Source: Lojkania enalia (Eukaryota; Ascomycota; Dothideomycetes; Pleosporales). From it: 64,000 bases of DNA. The position numbers and the translations under genes were made by a program. Of the stretch, positions 1 to 12,153 are shown one piece after another. Numbering within the stretch: the stretch's first letter is position 1; the number at the start of each line of letters is the position of its first letter. Under the pieces are notes generated by a model. It was not told the DNA's origin and did not search any database. It saw nothing but the letters and a program-made list of their open reading frames with translations. The stretch lies in contig ML986581.1 in the NCBI GenBank assembly GCA_010094045.1, positions 868,001 to 932,000 of the forward strand, read 5' to 3'.

Positions 1-274
1 TGGGTTGTGGGGGCGCGGTATCTGGGATGTGGGTGGTGTGGACGCGTCCGCAATAGGTATACGGATCGAGGTACCCGTTCCCGTGCAGTGTGCATCGCTT
101 ACGGAATGCCCAATTGCGAGATGCGAATATACATAGTCGACCCACCAGGATAGCGACCCAAGAGCCCGATAAATAAAGGAGACATGGTACAATATGGTTG
201 CCCCTGGCCTAATGACGCGAATTTTGTCGTCAGCTGGAGGAAGGGATTTGTACATCGGCAAGGGCAAGGTTCGG

Positions 275-3200
275 CTACCGTTCAAAAGTGCTACTGCGAC
301 TAAGCAAGTCTACATCCGAGGGTATAGATGCAGATTCGCTGCCGGCGCGTTCTCGTGCTTTACCTCCGCTTGGGCTCCGGCTGAGGAGTTTTTGAAAGAG
401 GCGGCGGCCTGGCTGCGAATTAGTCGTTTCGGGAAATGGGATCGTGGGCTCAACCGAGGCTTTCCGCGAGCCGGTCCGTTCAGGAATTGTATTGACAGGG
501 GCTTGGGTGCCGCTCTCTTTCTCGATCTTACAAAAGAGAGTGGAGAATAGATATTGCTCGCCGTTGCTGTCGAATAGCGGAAGATGGCGGTACCCCTGTT
601 GCAGACTGCTAAGCTTGGCAGTGAAGGTAGCCAGCGGAGCATAGCCCGGTCCCTTTGCATCAGGCGAATTCCAGACAGTCCAACGGACAAAGACAAGGCT
701 GGGGTATCGTGTCATGACCGTCATTGTAACTTTATCGTGGAAAGCGGGATTGTACCCGTTGCCGACTACGATGTGCGTCCTCTTCCTGACTGGACTACCA
801 ATCCCGGAATGGCCGCTCCGGGAGGATGCATCGTGCCCACCCATGCTATCTGCGTTCGGACCCATATCCTCGGCGCAATGCATTTCAAATTCGACGTAAG
901 GGTTGATGCTAGCCTCCGGACTAAGGCCCTTGGGGCGAGGAAGCTGCTGAGCAGAGATGATCTCGACAGCAAATCTCACTCGCGTTTTTGGTGCCCTCCT
1001 GTGGCCGACTACCGGGCTAGGTTGTTCTAGTCGGAGTTCTGCGGGTTTTAGAACGTAGCCTATACGATCATTGCCCCCAGCAAACATCGCCTCGTTGAGC
1101 TGTTGGCCAAGGTCATATGTCTGCCAATTAGATGCAACCATCTGGACGCCACGTCTCCAGAATTTGAGGGGTTCAAAGTTGGAGGATGTGATACGAGTAG
1201 CACCAGGATAGACACGCATAAGGGCACGCATATTGTGCTCCTCGAGTAACTGTTTGGTCTGAGTGCCAGGTTTGCAGAGCTTGTCGAATGTCCGCTCGCT
1301 GAAGGAGAACACATGGTTGTAAGTGTGTGCTTCACGAGATCCGAAGCTTTGGAACTTGTATCCCCGCGTGTAAACCGCGAGTTCACCTAGAACCTTGATG
1401 ATCTTGCTCGTCTCAGGCTTCTTCTTTTTATCTTCGGTGGCAGTTACATGAGGACTATCACTATCCTCCGCGGAACTGATAAGAGCCGGGGTTGGTACAG
1501 AAGTGCCATTGGCTGATGTGGCTGATGTCCGAGGGGTTGCCCAGAAAGCGGTACTATGTTCCGGAGGACTCATCGATGGAGGGGTAGAAAGAAGTGGTGA
1601 GTCAGGGATGATAGTGTCATTTAAGTGTACAGGGCGTGAAAATGGCGAACTGAAACTCCGCTCCCGTCTGCGTGCAGACAACTCGTTGATCAGAGCCTTG
1701 GTGTCCAGTTCTTCAGCGGGTGCTTTCGCTTTGATGAGGATTTTGCCCCTTAATTCCTCTGGTGATGGCAAGACGGAGGATTCCGCATCTAGCGGTTGTC
1801 GTAGCAATTTGTCTCCAAATTCATCGATCATAATCTGAGCCATTATCACTTGCTGGTCAGGGTTGCAGTGAACCTCAAGTGACAGCGTGAGCGGATAGGG
1901 CGACTGGCAAAACGCGTATCTTTCAATGACCCTAATCGTATCGATGAATGATATGGCTTTCGTGAATGTGCGCCCGTGTTTGACGACAGGCTTGCCGTCG
2001 CTGCCATCCCAGCAATCTATCTCGACGCATCGACAGCCTTTCTGGAGGGCAACTATATAAGCCTCCGTGCTTGATTCTCCAGCAAGTTGTCGGCCAAGGA
2101 GGTACGTGTTATGCGAGCTCGAGATGAAGTACTCGTTTAGGGGTCGGTTGAGCTGTACCTTGGAGTCTGCAGGTACGAAAACGGAGTTATAGCTTGATGT
2201 CATGAAGGTCTGAAAAGCGCGGAAGTTCATAGTGGATGGCAAAGGAACTTCGCCGCCTTCTAACGGTGTTGCTTTGGGTTTAAAGGCACGCGCATATTTC
2301 TCGAACACACACGACCAATGATCCTTATCAGCGTCCACGTCAACTCCCTGCTCTTGTTCGAGGAACAGGAAGAAGGTCTCTCTGTCAATCTCAGAGTGGA
2401 GGTGGGACTCCAATGCTTTGTAGAGGGTCTTAATGTCTTTGCGTTCCTTGAGTCGTCGTACGAAGTGCAAGAATTGGGCCTGGTTGAGACTGCCCGTGCC
2501 GTTCGGATCGGCTTCGTCGAAATAACGGCGGAGCATCTGCTCCGGACAATTGATATGTAGACTACGGCACATTTGAACTAGCCCGGGCAGGTCTAAGTAT
2601 TCGTCGTCCTCGGCATGATCGGGTCCGCTGCATCTCTTAGTCATTTCCCGCCTCCAGAGAAGCTTTGCGCTTTTCTCTGCAAACCCAGTCAAGCCAGCCA
2701 TCAAATCGATGCGGTTGCGGGAGAGCGTGTCCAAAGCACGCGTCCACAATCTGAATGTGCCGATGTCAGGTGCGATCAGGTGCATAAACTTCATCCTGCC
2801 TTTTGAGCGAGCACTATCGGAGTAGACGATGGTAAACCAAGTGGACTTCCATTTCTCGCCATAGCCGCACTCTTCTCGGTAGTGCTTGGCCTCGCCTCCA
2901 GAACGGATCTCGTGCACATCGTCAACGTAAAAACATTTCGACGAAGGTCTTGAGATGTCCCAGTACACTTTTGCAGAGTCCATATCAAAGCGAAGATTGA
3001 TCTCTTTTTCCTCCTTCTTCGCAACCTTGCGGAACACTGTGCCCTGTTCGAGCCTCGAGCTACGCAGTGGCCCCACAACCGCCGCGTCCGGAATTGAGCT
3101 AACGCTAGGTCTGCTAGAGGAGATGCCAAAAGCATTGACAGGGTCATTTCTTAATTCACCAACGTCCTCTACTGCTTCCTCTTCCTCGTCCAGGTTCAAG

Positions 3201-3715
3201 TCTAGATCAGAGACATCCATAGCAGCAGCATCCACTGCGGTCCTACTGTCACTCCGCCGCCTCATTATGACTGGCCCAGAGCTTTTATCACGATGAGCGT
3301 TGGACCCGTTCCGACGGAACTTGTTCGGGATGCCTTGAGCGCCGCGGGACACTCTTCGAATAAGGCCAGGGCCCTTGCTCAGAGCTTCGGCCATGGCCGA
3401 GGGTGACGATGTAGGTGGCGTTGATGTGTGAGTAGGCATGAAGAGCGACTCGGGGAGGTTCAGAGAAGGCGGCTGTGGCAGAGAAGAGTGAGATACTGGT
3501 ACCATGCCTTCCGGTGTTGATTGTAGTGATCCATTGGTGCCAAAGAAGGACGCGGTCGAGGAGGGACTATTGCGGGAGGATGGGATGCTGATAGCAGCCG
3601 TTATTCGGGTGAACGAGGGCTGCGGGGAGAGCGCCAGGGGCCGTCGGGGCTTTTGGGGATCGCCATTGGGATCGTAGGGTTGGTGGAAGAAGGTGGTGGT
3701 GGTTGAGTATGACAT
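275..3715 (-). CDS. PLC1: Phosphoinositide-specific phospholipase C
   Basis: This single-exon gene encodes 1146 residues. The enzyme hydrolyses phosphatidylinositol 4,5-bisphosphate to inositol trisphosphate and diacylglycerol at membranes, in calcium and stress signalling. Domain order is clear. A Ser/Pro-rich N-terminal third of about 230 residues has an acidic patch near 175-185. A PH-like region (about 235-335) and EF-hand region (DPNGTGSLNQAQF, about 400) follow. The PI-PLC X domain has both catalytic histidines, in SSSHNTY (about 532) and VKHGRT (about 578). A Ser/Pro/Thr-rich linker (about 690-770) precedes the Y domain (from KIIKVLGELAVYT). A C2 domain begins near RVRFAVEIISAQQL and carries a Ser-rich insert. 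The tail is basic and Ser-rich. This is the delta-like layout of fungal Plc1 enzymes. The start chosen is the first ATG of the open frame; a slightly later start cannot be excluded because the N-terminus is low complexity. Confidence 0.96.
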   Translation of the reverse strand: MSYSTTTTFFHQPYDPNGDPQKPRRPLALSPQPSFTRITAAISIPSSRNSPSSTASFFGTNGSLQSTPEGMVPVSHSSLPQPPSLNLPESLFMPTHTSTPPTSSPSAMAEALSKGPGLIRRVSRGAQGIPNKFRRNGSNAHRDKSSGPVIMRRRSDSRTAVDAAAMDVSDLDLNLDEEEEAVEDVGELRNDPVNAFGISSSRPSVSSIPDAAVVGPLRSSRLEQGTVFRKVAKKEEKEINLRFDMDSAKVYWDISRPSSKCFYVDDVHEIRSGGEAKHYREECGYGEKWKSTWFTIVYSDSARSKGRMKFMHLIAPDIGTFRLWTRALDTLSRNRIDLMAGLTGFAEKSAKLLWRREMTKRCSGPDHAEDDEYLDLPGLVQMCRSLHINCPEQMLRRYFDEADPNGTGSLNQAQFLHFVRRLKERKDIKTLYKALESHLHSEIDRETFFLFLEQEQGVDVDADKDHWSCVFEKYARAFKPKATPLEGGEVPLPSTMNFRAFQTFMTSSYNSVFVPADSKVQLNRPLNEYFISSSHNTYLLGRQLAGESSTEAYIVALQKGCRCVEIDCWDGSDGKPVVKHGRTFTKAISFIDTIRVIERYAFCQSPYPLTLSLEVHCNPDQQVIMAQIMIDEFGDKLLRQPLDAESSVLPSPEELRGKILIKAKAPAEELDTKALINELSARRRERSFSSPFSRPVHLNDTIIPDSPLLSTPPSMSPPEHSTAFWATPRTSATSANGTSVPTPALISSAEDSDSPHVTATEDKKKKPETSKIIKVLGELAVYTRGYKFQSFGSREAHTYNHVFSFSERTFDKLCKPGTQTKQLLEEHNMRALMRVYPGATRITSSNFEPLKFWRRGVQMVASNWQTYDLGQQLNEAMFAGGNDRIGYVLKPAELRLEQPSPVVGHRRAPKTRVRFAVEIISAQQLPRPKGLSPEASINPYVEFEMHCAEDMGPNADSMGGHDASSRSGHSGIGSPVRKRTHIVVGNGYNPAFHDKVTMTVMTRYPSLVFVRWTVWNSPDAKGPGYAPLATFTAKLSSLQQGYRHLPLFDSNGEQYLFSTLFCKIEKESGTQAPVNTIPERTGSRKASVEPTIPFPETTNSQPGRRLFQKLLSRSPSGGKARERAGSESASIPSDVDLLSRSSTFER

Positions 3716-6700
3716 GGTGAGGATGCGGCGCGCGGCAAGGTCAATTCGTCATATTTTTTTTACGAGGCTTAACAAAAGAACGCTCAAGGAGGTGTGTCGA
3801 GCGAAGATATAACAGCGGACAAGCGGCTGTTTCCACAGAGAGAAAAAGAGGCGCCTCGTCCTAGCAATAAAGCATCGTGGGCCTGCGAGTCTGACAGTAG
3901 GCGGCCGGGGGTAGCAGGGCTGCGGCCTAGCACGGTTCGGGAATTTCAAGCGCGCTGCGCGACAGCGAAGAGGATGCAGAGCAGAGCGATTGAGACGCGG
4001 TCAGCTGCTCCCAAGGGTGATTAGAGTATTGCGTGCAGCTGCAGGCCGCGGACAGGGGTGGGCGTGTATGGATGTGTGTCGTATGTATGTATGTATGCAG
4101 TGCAATGCTCGGAGCACGAGCTCGTGGGGGCTCACAGAGCTGGTCGACAGGGAGGCGCGCGCCGAGATGCAGCGTGCAGCAAGCAACAGCTGGGTAGGTA
4201 GCTACAGCACTCGCAGCCGGAGGAGCGGTGGAGTCCAAGGTCAAATATGGGCGCGCGGTCTGAGGGGGTGCAGAGTGCAGAGGAGCAACGGCGGCGGACG
4301 GGGCAGACGGGTCTCCTTTCTTTAGTCGCGGCGGGTTTGTCGACAAGTACCTAACACAGCCAGCGAGCGAAGTAGCGGTACAAGTAGACAAATTCCCAAC
4401 GCTTGCGGCACCCAAAAAGCTTGGCCTGCCCGTCCACGCCCCGGCGCCGGCCAGCGAATAATTGCGCCCGCCCCTGGGGCCGGCCCACGGCATCGCCTCC
4501 TCTCCTACAGTACGGAGCAGTCTCCTTCTCTTGTGCCAGCTGCCCCGGCCTGTAGCTCGCCGCGCGGGCGGGCCTGTCGGGCTGGCTGCTGTTGCTCGCC
4601 TGGGGCCTGGCCTACCTGTCCTACCCTTTCCCGTCCTTCCTGGGGCCTGCCCTGCCCTATCCCCATCCTATCACGGGGCGTCCTGGGCTGCTAATTATTA
4701 TCATTATTGAGCCCCGCCCGCCGGCCTGCCTGTGCGCGCGCGCATATCCAGTGCCCTACCCTGCACTACCGGCCTATCTCCCTCTCCAGCGCCAGCGTCA
4801 TCGTCATCCATGGATGGCCCATCACCACCACCGCTGTGGCCTGATGGCGTTGGCGTCCGCGTCCGCCTTTGTTTCGCTCGGCGCGCCCTCCCCATCCCGG
4901 CGACGCGGGCAGCCAGCAGTTAGCAGCAGCAACTGGCCATCGCTCTTCCCTGTCTAGCGGCTCCTCAGAACCTGGAGCGGACGGGAAAGGTAAATTAGTT
5001 GAAACGTCGCCGCCATGATGACGTTGAGCAGCCCACCAGCCCACGCCAGCTCCCCAATCCCCACCCAAGTTCATTTCGTGGGAGCCTGAAAATCTCCGCC
5101 GCCGCATCAGGCCCCCCCCCATCTGTCACTCGCCCTGTCACTCCTACGCCCGTGTCTGTGCCTGTGCCCGTGCCTGTGCCCGTATGCGCGCCTGTAAACG
5201 CTGGATTAGCAGCAGCACCGCCCGCTTCGCTGTTGCTGAGCGGTTGCGGCACCACCTCCACACCCCCCTCGTCGCGGCATCCACCCGTCGCTCTGTGAGA
5301 CAGAGGCGACCTCAGTGTCGACTTCGCTGCTGGCGCGCCATTGCCGTCCCTTCCGGCGCCGAGGGGATCTCCGCCCGAGAGGGGCATGATGCTGAGCAAG
5401 GCTGAGTCCTTACAGTGCCGATAGATCCTGATGCTAGCCAGCTTTGGGCCAATCCATACAGCCAGTCAGCATCTTCGGAGTCATGTAATAGCAATAATAG
5501 GGTAGCAGCCCACTCCAGTACCAGTACTTCCAAGCTGTGGCACGCGCTGGCACTTTTCTGGCTATCTCTTGGTCGCAACGTGTACGAGATGGCACCTCAC
5601 GGCTCCACCTCGATCCTTCGCTCAGTCGACATTATTCTAAGGCTCCTCATTTCCGTGCTCATGCTCACCTCACCGACTTCGTCGCTGCGCTGGCGCTATC
5701 GTTCCACGGATGATGAGTACATACAAGGTCGGGTAATATTTCTCCCCGCAGCGGGCAAGGATGAGGCCACGCCAGACCATCGCTGTCGACAACTGTCTGT
5801 CGTCGGCGGCGCTACAGTCAAAGTAGAGCACTAGCAACAGTGATGAGAAAGGTCTGCCAAACACTGCTTCTGACGAGTAGCAGCGTGGCGTCTATGCGAT
5901 GGGCACCCGAGGCTCTTCGCACTGTTTACCTGCCAGACACACGTGGCGCCCCCAACCCCCAAGACCCAGAGACGTCCCGGAGACGTGGATCCGGTCCCTG
6001 TGTAGATCTTCCTATTTCGAGTTGTGTTGCCGCGAACAGCCGCCTACGAGCTCTCTCAGCCTAGAGCCAAAAAATAAAAAATAAAAAAAAAATCACCACC
6101 TCAATTTGACTGCGACATTGAACCGAGCCGATAGTGTACTCAACTTGCCTGCCCCTCTGCCCAAACTGCGAGTCGCAGCGCCTGCTGCGACGTGCTCCGT
6201 ATTCCGCCGGACGATGCCAATGCCCTGTCGATGCGAAGCCATGCGGGCAGTCGCGTGACAACCATGCCGCACCCCCAAACCAAAAAGCCCCTAACCCCCA
6301 AGCCTTCCAGAAGCCTGCAATGCGTAAAGTCTTGCTCAGCAGTCTAATTGACCTCTGATGCCACGAATCACACTCTGCTCCCCACAAATCTGCCGCCCCT
6401 CTCCCAGTTTTGGACATTTTCAACGTCCTCCGGAGATCACATGGCCTGCAGGCGGTGTGATATGGGACTCTGCACACCCCGGTCTGCACCCAATCAATTG
6501 CACTGCTATGCGATTTTTGAGCACGCAGCTTCATCGGGTTTATGCCATTGTCCGATTAATGGATTTTGTGCGACCTGCCGCGACCTCCCGCAATCTCATC
6601 CCGCCGGCTGAAGGGGCCTTATTGCGACTAGCAACTTTGTCGTTTTAGAGCGTTCCATCTTGAATCAATGCCCGCCCGTGTTGCAGGCAGCCTGAATAGA

Positions 6701-7441
6701 CGACGCCTATTCCTTCTCGGCTGCGCTCGGGATGTCCATAGCGGTGTCGCCTCCCGTGCCCGATATAGCGCTCGCACGTATCTCACACTGCTCCGACGCC
6801 TCACAAACAAGATGACATGCATATCGAAAATACATGTACACGGGACTCGGGTGGGTCTTGCTACAGTCCAGTGTGTAACTACTCGTTGCTTTTTCATTTC
6901 CTACAGTGGAGCGCAGCGGGCAGTGTGCAATGCACGGATGTGCCTCAAGGTTCCCTTTCCGATTCTCAGCCCAGGTCAATGGCGGATTTGCGGGGCTAAT
7001 CCTTGGAGCCGCAAGGAGCACGTTCACTGCCTTTCAGCTGAGCTGGGGGCGCGGCGCACTATACCGTCCAGTGGGAAAATAATAGCATGCGATTTTCATC
7101 GTACGACTACAGGACATTGGCCATTCAGATGGAATTTCGCTAAAATACAAGTCCCCGGCTACTCTCATAGGTTCGTTAATAAGAGAACAGATCAGATGAG
7201 CGAGTAAAAACCATGCAGCATCAGAAAATCTGTGTAACACCCGTCACATTACTAGATTCCACCAGAAGGTTTGATGAGATGCAACCCGCTCATTTGAGAC
7301 TGTAGGGGTCCACCAAAAATCCAAGCTGTTGCCATCGTCGCTGTCGCTCGCCGGGCTGTAGCTGACGGAAATGGACGGCAATGCTTGATTTCGCGCCCTT
7401 CACACCAGGCGCGGCCCGACATGGCGAGTATTCGCCTTGCA
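3716..7441. other. Gene-free gap upstream of PLC
   Basis: No supportable gene was seen in these 3.7 kb. The part next to the PLC start (about 3780-5400) is GC-rich, with a short (GTAT)n tract at 4081-4097 and pyrimidine-rich stretches, and probably holds the PLC promoter and 5' UTR. Open frames here overlap each other on both strands and resemble no family I know. The stretch 5900-7440 is of mixed composition without a recognisable feature. Confidence 0.5.
5150..5183. repeat. Short tandem repeat of TGCCTG/TGCCCG units
   Basis: A short array alternates TGCCTG and TGCCCG-like hexamers (about 34 bp). It lies in the GC-rich upstream region of the phospholipase C gene. It is not inside a supported gene. 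Confidence 0.55.
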
Positions 7442-9649
7442 TCATCGGTCCAGGCCGTTGCAGGACGTCCCAGAGTCACCGGAAAACTTTATTATGGACG
7501 TTCCATCAATATCGTGGGACACGTTGTTCTGAAGAGACGCATGAGTCACCGATTCTCCACCGAAATCGCTATGTTCAGCCGTTACAGGAACGCCATCTGG
7601 CTGGTCGAGCTCATGCGCTTGATATCCTCTCGAATGTGCTCGAGCTGCCGGTGTGATCACCGGCTGAGCCAGGGACCGTAAAGGTAAAGAAAGTGAGGCG
7701 GCATCTGCTGCGTCCTGTACGCTGTCGCTTACGCACGAGGTCAGTCTTGATGCTGCATTGAACGGTGTCGAGATGGAGTGTGAGCTAACTGGCGAGGCAA
7801 CAGTAAGTGATGACGGCGGAGGTCTTGACGACCGTCTATCAGATGCCACGACCGGAATTCTGGCCCGTGTTGAAGAATGGCCATGCATCATTTCAGACGC
7901 TAGAGCATTCTCAGTAACGAAGACGAAGCTCCTCCACATCTCCTCATTCAGGTCGAGATTATGTGACCTTCCCCTCAAAGATATTTCAGCATTATCACTC
8001 TCATCATGCCATCGACCTTCACGCGTTTTCAGTCCGTGAGATTGCTTAATGGAAGGCAAAGACGCGGAGACGCCAGTCGATGCGCTAATGCGCGTGTCGT
8101 CGCCAAGAGTGGCATATTGCGATCCGATAATGGATTCCATATCCAGTGCGCCTCTATGACTGTGCTTCTGCGATGATCGCGAAAACACGGTCTGTCTAAT
8201 ACCCGGATGGATCGAGCTATCCTCGGGAATACCAAGAAACGCCTCCCAGGGCGAGTCGTCGATGATGGAAGCCTGACGGATGAATTGCTTGTCTACGGCA
8301 GTTCTCTCATGCTTGTCGCCCATTTCATTATTTGCATTGCCAAAAATGGAGAATCCTGCATTATCTGTATGATGGTCTGGAATATCTCCTGAGCTATCGG
8401 AGCCATCATTAAAGACAAGTCGCAGGGGTTGGCGGACACCTCCAGCGGACTGGGTTATGAGGAAACTGGGCCCGATCTCCTCTTTTCGTGGGCGTGCGTT
8501 AGCTGCACAATCACTCTCCCTGGGGGTAAGTTTGGGGCGAGCCTGATCGCGGTTCGCGGCGCCTATTTCTGCATACGGCCTTCCGCCTTCCGTGTAATGG
8601 ACCAAGTTGAAGTGTGATTCCGATCTACGATCAACGACCTCGCACAGTTCAGCTTCGGGATCATTACCTCGCGCTTGAAGACACAGACTCCCGGCATTTT
8701 CGCCAGCTGAGTGCGTCCGGGAGGCCAGTTCTCGTGGTTCAATATAGATATCTTCGTGATCAAAGAGCATAGGATCGGACGACGCACCTTGGGGCGTTGA
8801 ATATGTGTGGGAACGTGCATGATCACCCTGCTGCATCAGGGTTTGGTTGGTCAATGCATCTGTCCCAATGCGTACGCTAATGCCCTCGACATCGTGATGA
8901 GAGTCTCCACGCACGTAAGGACCAGGGTCGCGAACGGTGTGGAGGCGTTGCTGAAGCAATTTGCCATCATGTCCAAGAAGCTCGCGACCCTCAATCTTTC
9001 TGCGCTTGCCAATCCTATCCTTCTCCTTTTTTGATGAGAAATGCATATCGATCGGGCGAGACGCCGCAAGTCCGATCCAATCTTGCTTCTTTAACAGCCG
9101 TTTTCTGTTCGCCTCCAGTAATTGATCCTCTGCACTGACGTCTGATGCTCTTCTTTTCCCGCGGGCAGTCCGGGGAAGCTTGTCTAAGCTCGCTTCTCAG
9201 TAAGCTGAACCTTTTTCTATCACCCTTGATCGGTGAGATGTTGGTGGCTTACTGCTTGCAGTGCCTCTTGGTGAAGCTCCCTGGCTGTCAATTGCACGGT
9301 CTGAAGCAGCAGGGTGTCTCCGACGGGATGCCCATTCTCCAGCCTCTTGAGAGCTTCCCCGTGCAGAACGGCGTTTGTCTAACCCGAGCTGCATCTGTCT
9401 TTTATGATGTGCTATGAGGGGCTTCGAATGTCTTGCACGACGGAGGGCCCCTGAGCCAGCATCTGGCAATCCATATCCTAGACCGAGCTCTTCATCCTGG
9501 AAGTAAGCAGGTCGAAACGGAGCGGAGACGTTGCTTGCGCCATTCTGGAGCTGAGAGCGAATCTTTGCGAAATGCTGCTTCTGTCGTTGTAGAGCTCCTT
9601 TGTTTGCGTTTGTGGTATGGCGCTGAAGGGTACCGCCCATCCAGTTCAT
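7442..9649 (-). CDS. Conserved fungal protein of unknown function (MNW..GG..LQRH start)
   Basis: Two exons, 9649-9253 and 9183-7442, join across a 69-nt intron (9184-9252; donor GTAAGC, branch-like CTTAC, acceptor TTAG) to give 712 residues in frame. The N-terminus MNWMGGTLQRH, followed by a basic RQKQHFAKIRSQLQNG segment, resembles a start I recall from uncharacterised filamentous-fungal proteins. A second conserved-looking block, LLKKQDWIGLAASRP, spans the start of exon 2 and follows a basic KRRAS segment. The remaining 500 or so residues are polar, Ser- and Asp-rich, probably disordered, with no enzyme motif I can identify. Basic patches might mean a nuclear protein, but that is inference. 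The intron is supported because it restores the frame through the QDWIGLAASRP block. Confidence 0.8.
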
Positions 9650-12153
9650 CTTGTTTCTCGCATGAATCGCGCGTCAAGATAGGGCTCCACCGCCAGAGTG
9701 GTACCGAAACGCCAACAGCTCCGAAACAACTCGAAAGCGCTTGATTAAGTCGATTAAAGGAGAGGGGAACGTGGAGAACGTGGGGCTCGGCGTCACTCAG
9801 CTCCTTCCTCCCCCATGGGCCTCGCTACTACCCCTCCTATCTCCATGTCGCCCGCCAGCATAGCCACCAAAGTCCCCATAAACTGCATGGAGTTAAAGAG
9901 ATGCTAAATAACCTCAATCTTACCAAGTGCCCAATACCACCGATCCGTCTCCGTTCGTGCTGCGCTTGTCAGCATTTCCGTAGCCGATGGGCCTCTACGC
10001 CTACTTCCCCTCCTTACCCCAACTCAAGCTTGGGCGGAGGTTCCACAAAAGCGATCGAGTAAATGCGGAACCGTATCCAAAAGCACATGGGCGTCAGGGC
10101 CTGCGGGTGAAGATCAGGGTCTTGCGGTGAGCGAATCCCCCACTACCTTCAGCTTTCGAACTCATGCAACTCATCTCGGCCTCGCCATACTTGCGTCTAC
10201 TATCATTCTGAACCTTTAATTGCCCATCAAAACACCTACTATTTCCATGGCCAGTATATAGCGCTCACTGCCGACAAGGCCGAGTAGTTCAGCATATGAG
10301 CCTATCATCCTTCGCGCGTCATATGAAGCAATATATTCAACACCAAGCGTGCGACTAGAAAATACAATAGCTGGGGTTTACCGCTTCCGGTTATCCGGAA
10401 TCCGCAGCTGAGCACAGTACAACTCCCATTCGTGGCTACTCTGGTGGAGAAGTGGGACGGTGTAATGGTATGAATGTACTCGGTGCCGATCCTAATACAG
10501 AAAAGGATGCTCAAGACAATAGAGGACCCACTCACGGCCCGAGATATTCTCCCTAGCGAATAACCGCGCGAGTATCAGATGAGTACAGATGCGCAGTCCT
10601 TCCAGGCGCAGCTTAAGCGTGGTCCGACAAGTTCGTATTCACCACCACTCTTCTTGGCTTTGATGCGCAAAAGCACAACACAAGGTCCTCGGAAGACTTT
10701 CGTGAGCCGCCGACAATGTTTTGCGGGGCAGCTTCCAGGATTCCATCCGGTTTCTGGCGCGCCTGGCGGCGTTCGACGGTGGTGGCAGCATGGCAGAGTC
10801 GGAGCCAGCCGGTATCTTTAGGAATGGTTGATAATGTATGGTGATGTCAAGCGGCAACAGAGGGGGATATTTAGTGGGTACATGCACTGCCTGACTTGTT
10901 GCGAATAAGCTCGTTTACCGCGCGAGGATGCAAGAACATTGTTTTGGCAGAGGACGGTACCATGAGGCCCTTCAGCATCAGGCTTTCGACATGTGAAGGC
11001 CTTGCGATAAGGAACAAGGCACGGCATCGACGTAATTACTGAGGCCATCCGAACGTCTGGGGCGCCCTAGATTCCCGCTGCAGCAGAGCGATTTGGAGCA
11101 GAGTCGGCATTGTCCTCATTATGATTAACGGAGACTGGACTGCAGACAGCGAGTACAAATCTCCTAGAGCACAGAGACGAAAATCAGAAAGCCTCGGCCA
11201 TCCCCGCCTGCTCTAGTACTGCTAGCATTCGAGAGCCTCATCCGAATCTGGGACCAGTCTTCCCAGATCGACGATTTGGGCCCTGAACACCTTGGCGGGG
11301 GAAAACCCAAGCCCGTCGTCGGACGTGCGAGCCGGAGGACGCGCCGATCAACTGGCCCATCTTACCCTTTCTGCGCGATTGAGACCAAGACCCTGAAGTA
11401 GTTTGCGTTGAAAAGATGGCTGTGTCCGAATCGCAGAAACACCCGAGCCGCCACATGGCGTCATTTCGATAAGACTTTTCACGACTTTTAACGAGCTTAC
11501 CACCACTCTCGGCCGTCCCTGCGGTGCCAGGAACATCGACTGTGAGTAAGATGCTGCGGGCGCTTCAGGGCCAGGTTGCACTTCTCCCGGCCGTGACCGC
11601 AGGCGAATACCCACTTTTACATGACCGTCCGCTGCAACACCACGCCCGCGTGGTCGAATAACAGCGGCAAGGAGGGCCACAATCCCCAAGCACATGCATC
11701 TAGTGTTCCTGACGGCTCATCCCCTACTTACACTTCGCCGGCGCAATGACGCACTGGGATCCACTCCATGAGATGTCGTTGATAGCAGTCGGCGCGCTAG
11801 GCGCCTTTGGGCATCCAGCAGAACAACAACTGCTACCATGCTGAGGGGCGTGCTACAGGACGGCCATTCGTCCCGACTATAAGAACTGCCCGGCGCTTCC
11901 TCTCTGCCGAAGCACGTCCTTCACCGAGTCTCCACAGTATCCACTGTTTATTCCCCATACTTATTGAGGGGTCAGCGCTGCATCTCGTCCGACTCGACCG
12001 CTGTACATATATAAAGACCACCGCCGCACCCCACAAACTTGACTCCAACCTCCGCACGACTTTCAAACGTTCTCCCCATACTCCGCATCTTCAAACTTGG
12101 TCATACACTTGCCTAGATCCTTTTTATAGTCGTACCTCCACCTTTCTTTCACC
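9650..12153. other. Intergenic region between the MNW protein and the CECR5-like gene
   Basis: No gene can be supported in 2.5 kb. It serves as the divergent upstream region of the two flanking genes. An open frame of 115 codons on the minus strand (11695-11348) begins with a hydrophobic stretch, but codon use and composition do not separate it from chance. Confidence 0.45.
12008..12015 (+). promoter_or_regulatory. Candidate TATA box of the CECR5-like gene
   Basis: TATATAAA lies about 140 bp before the ATG at 12154 and is followed by a pyrimidine-rich stretch, a usual arrangement for a fungal core promoter. The call rests on motif and position only. Confidence 0.45.

Noticed and set aside
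1060..1386. Open frames on both strands inside the PLC coding region
   Set aside because: They are alternative-frame shadows of the phospholipase C gene.
5415..5834. 139-codon open frame upstream of the PLC gene
   Set aside because: It does not start with ATG, has Ser-rich random-looking content and resembles no family.
11348..11695. 115-codon open frame starting MCLGIVALLAAVI, resembling a signal peptide
   Set aside because: No recognisable family, overlaps another frame, and the composition after the first 15 residues looks random. It is too weak to annotate.
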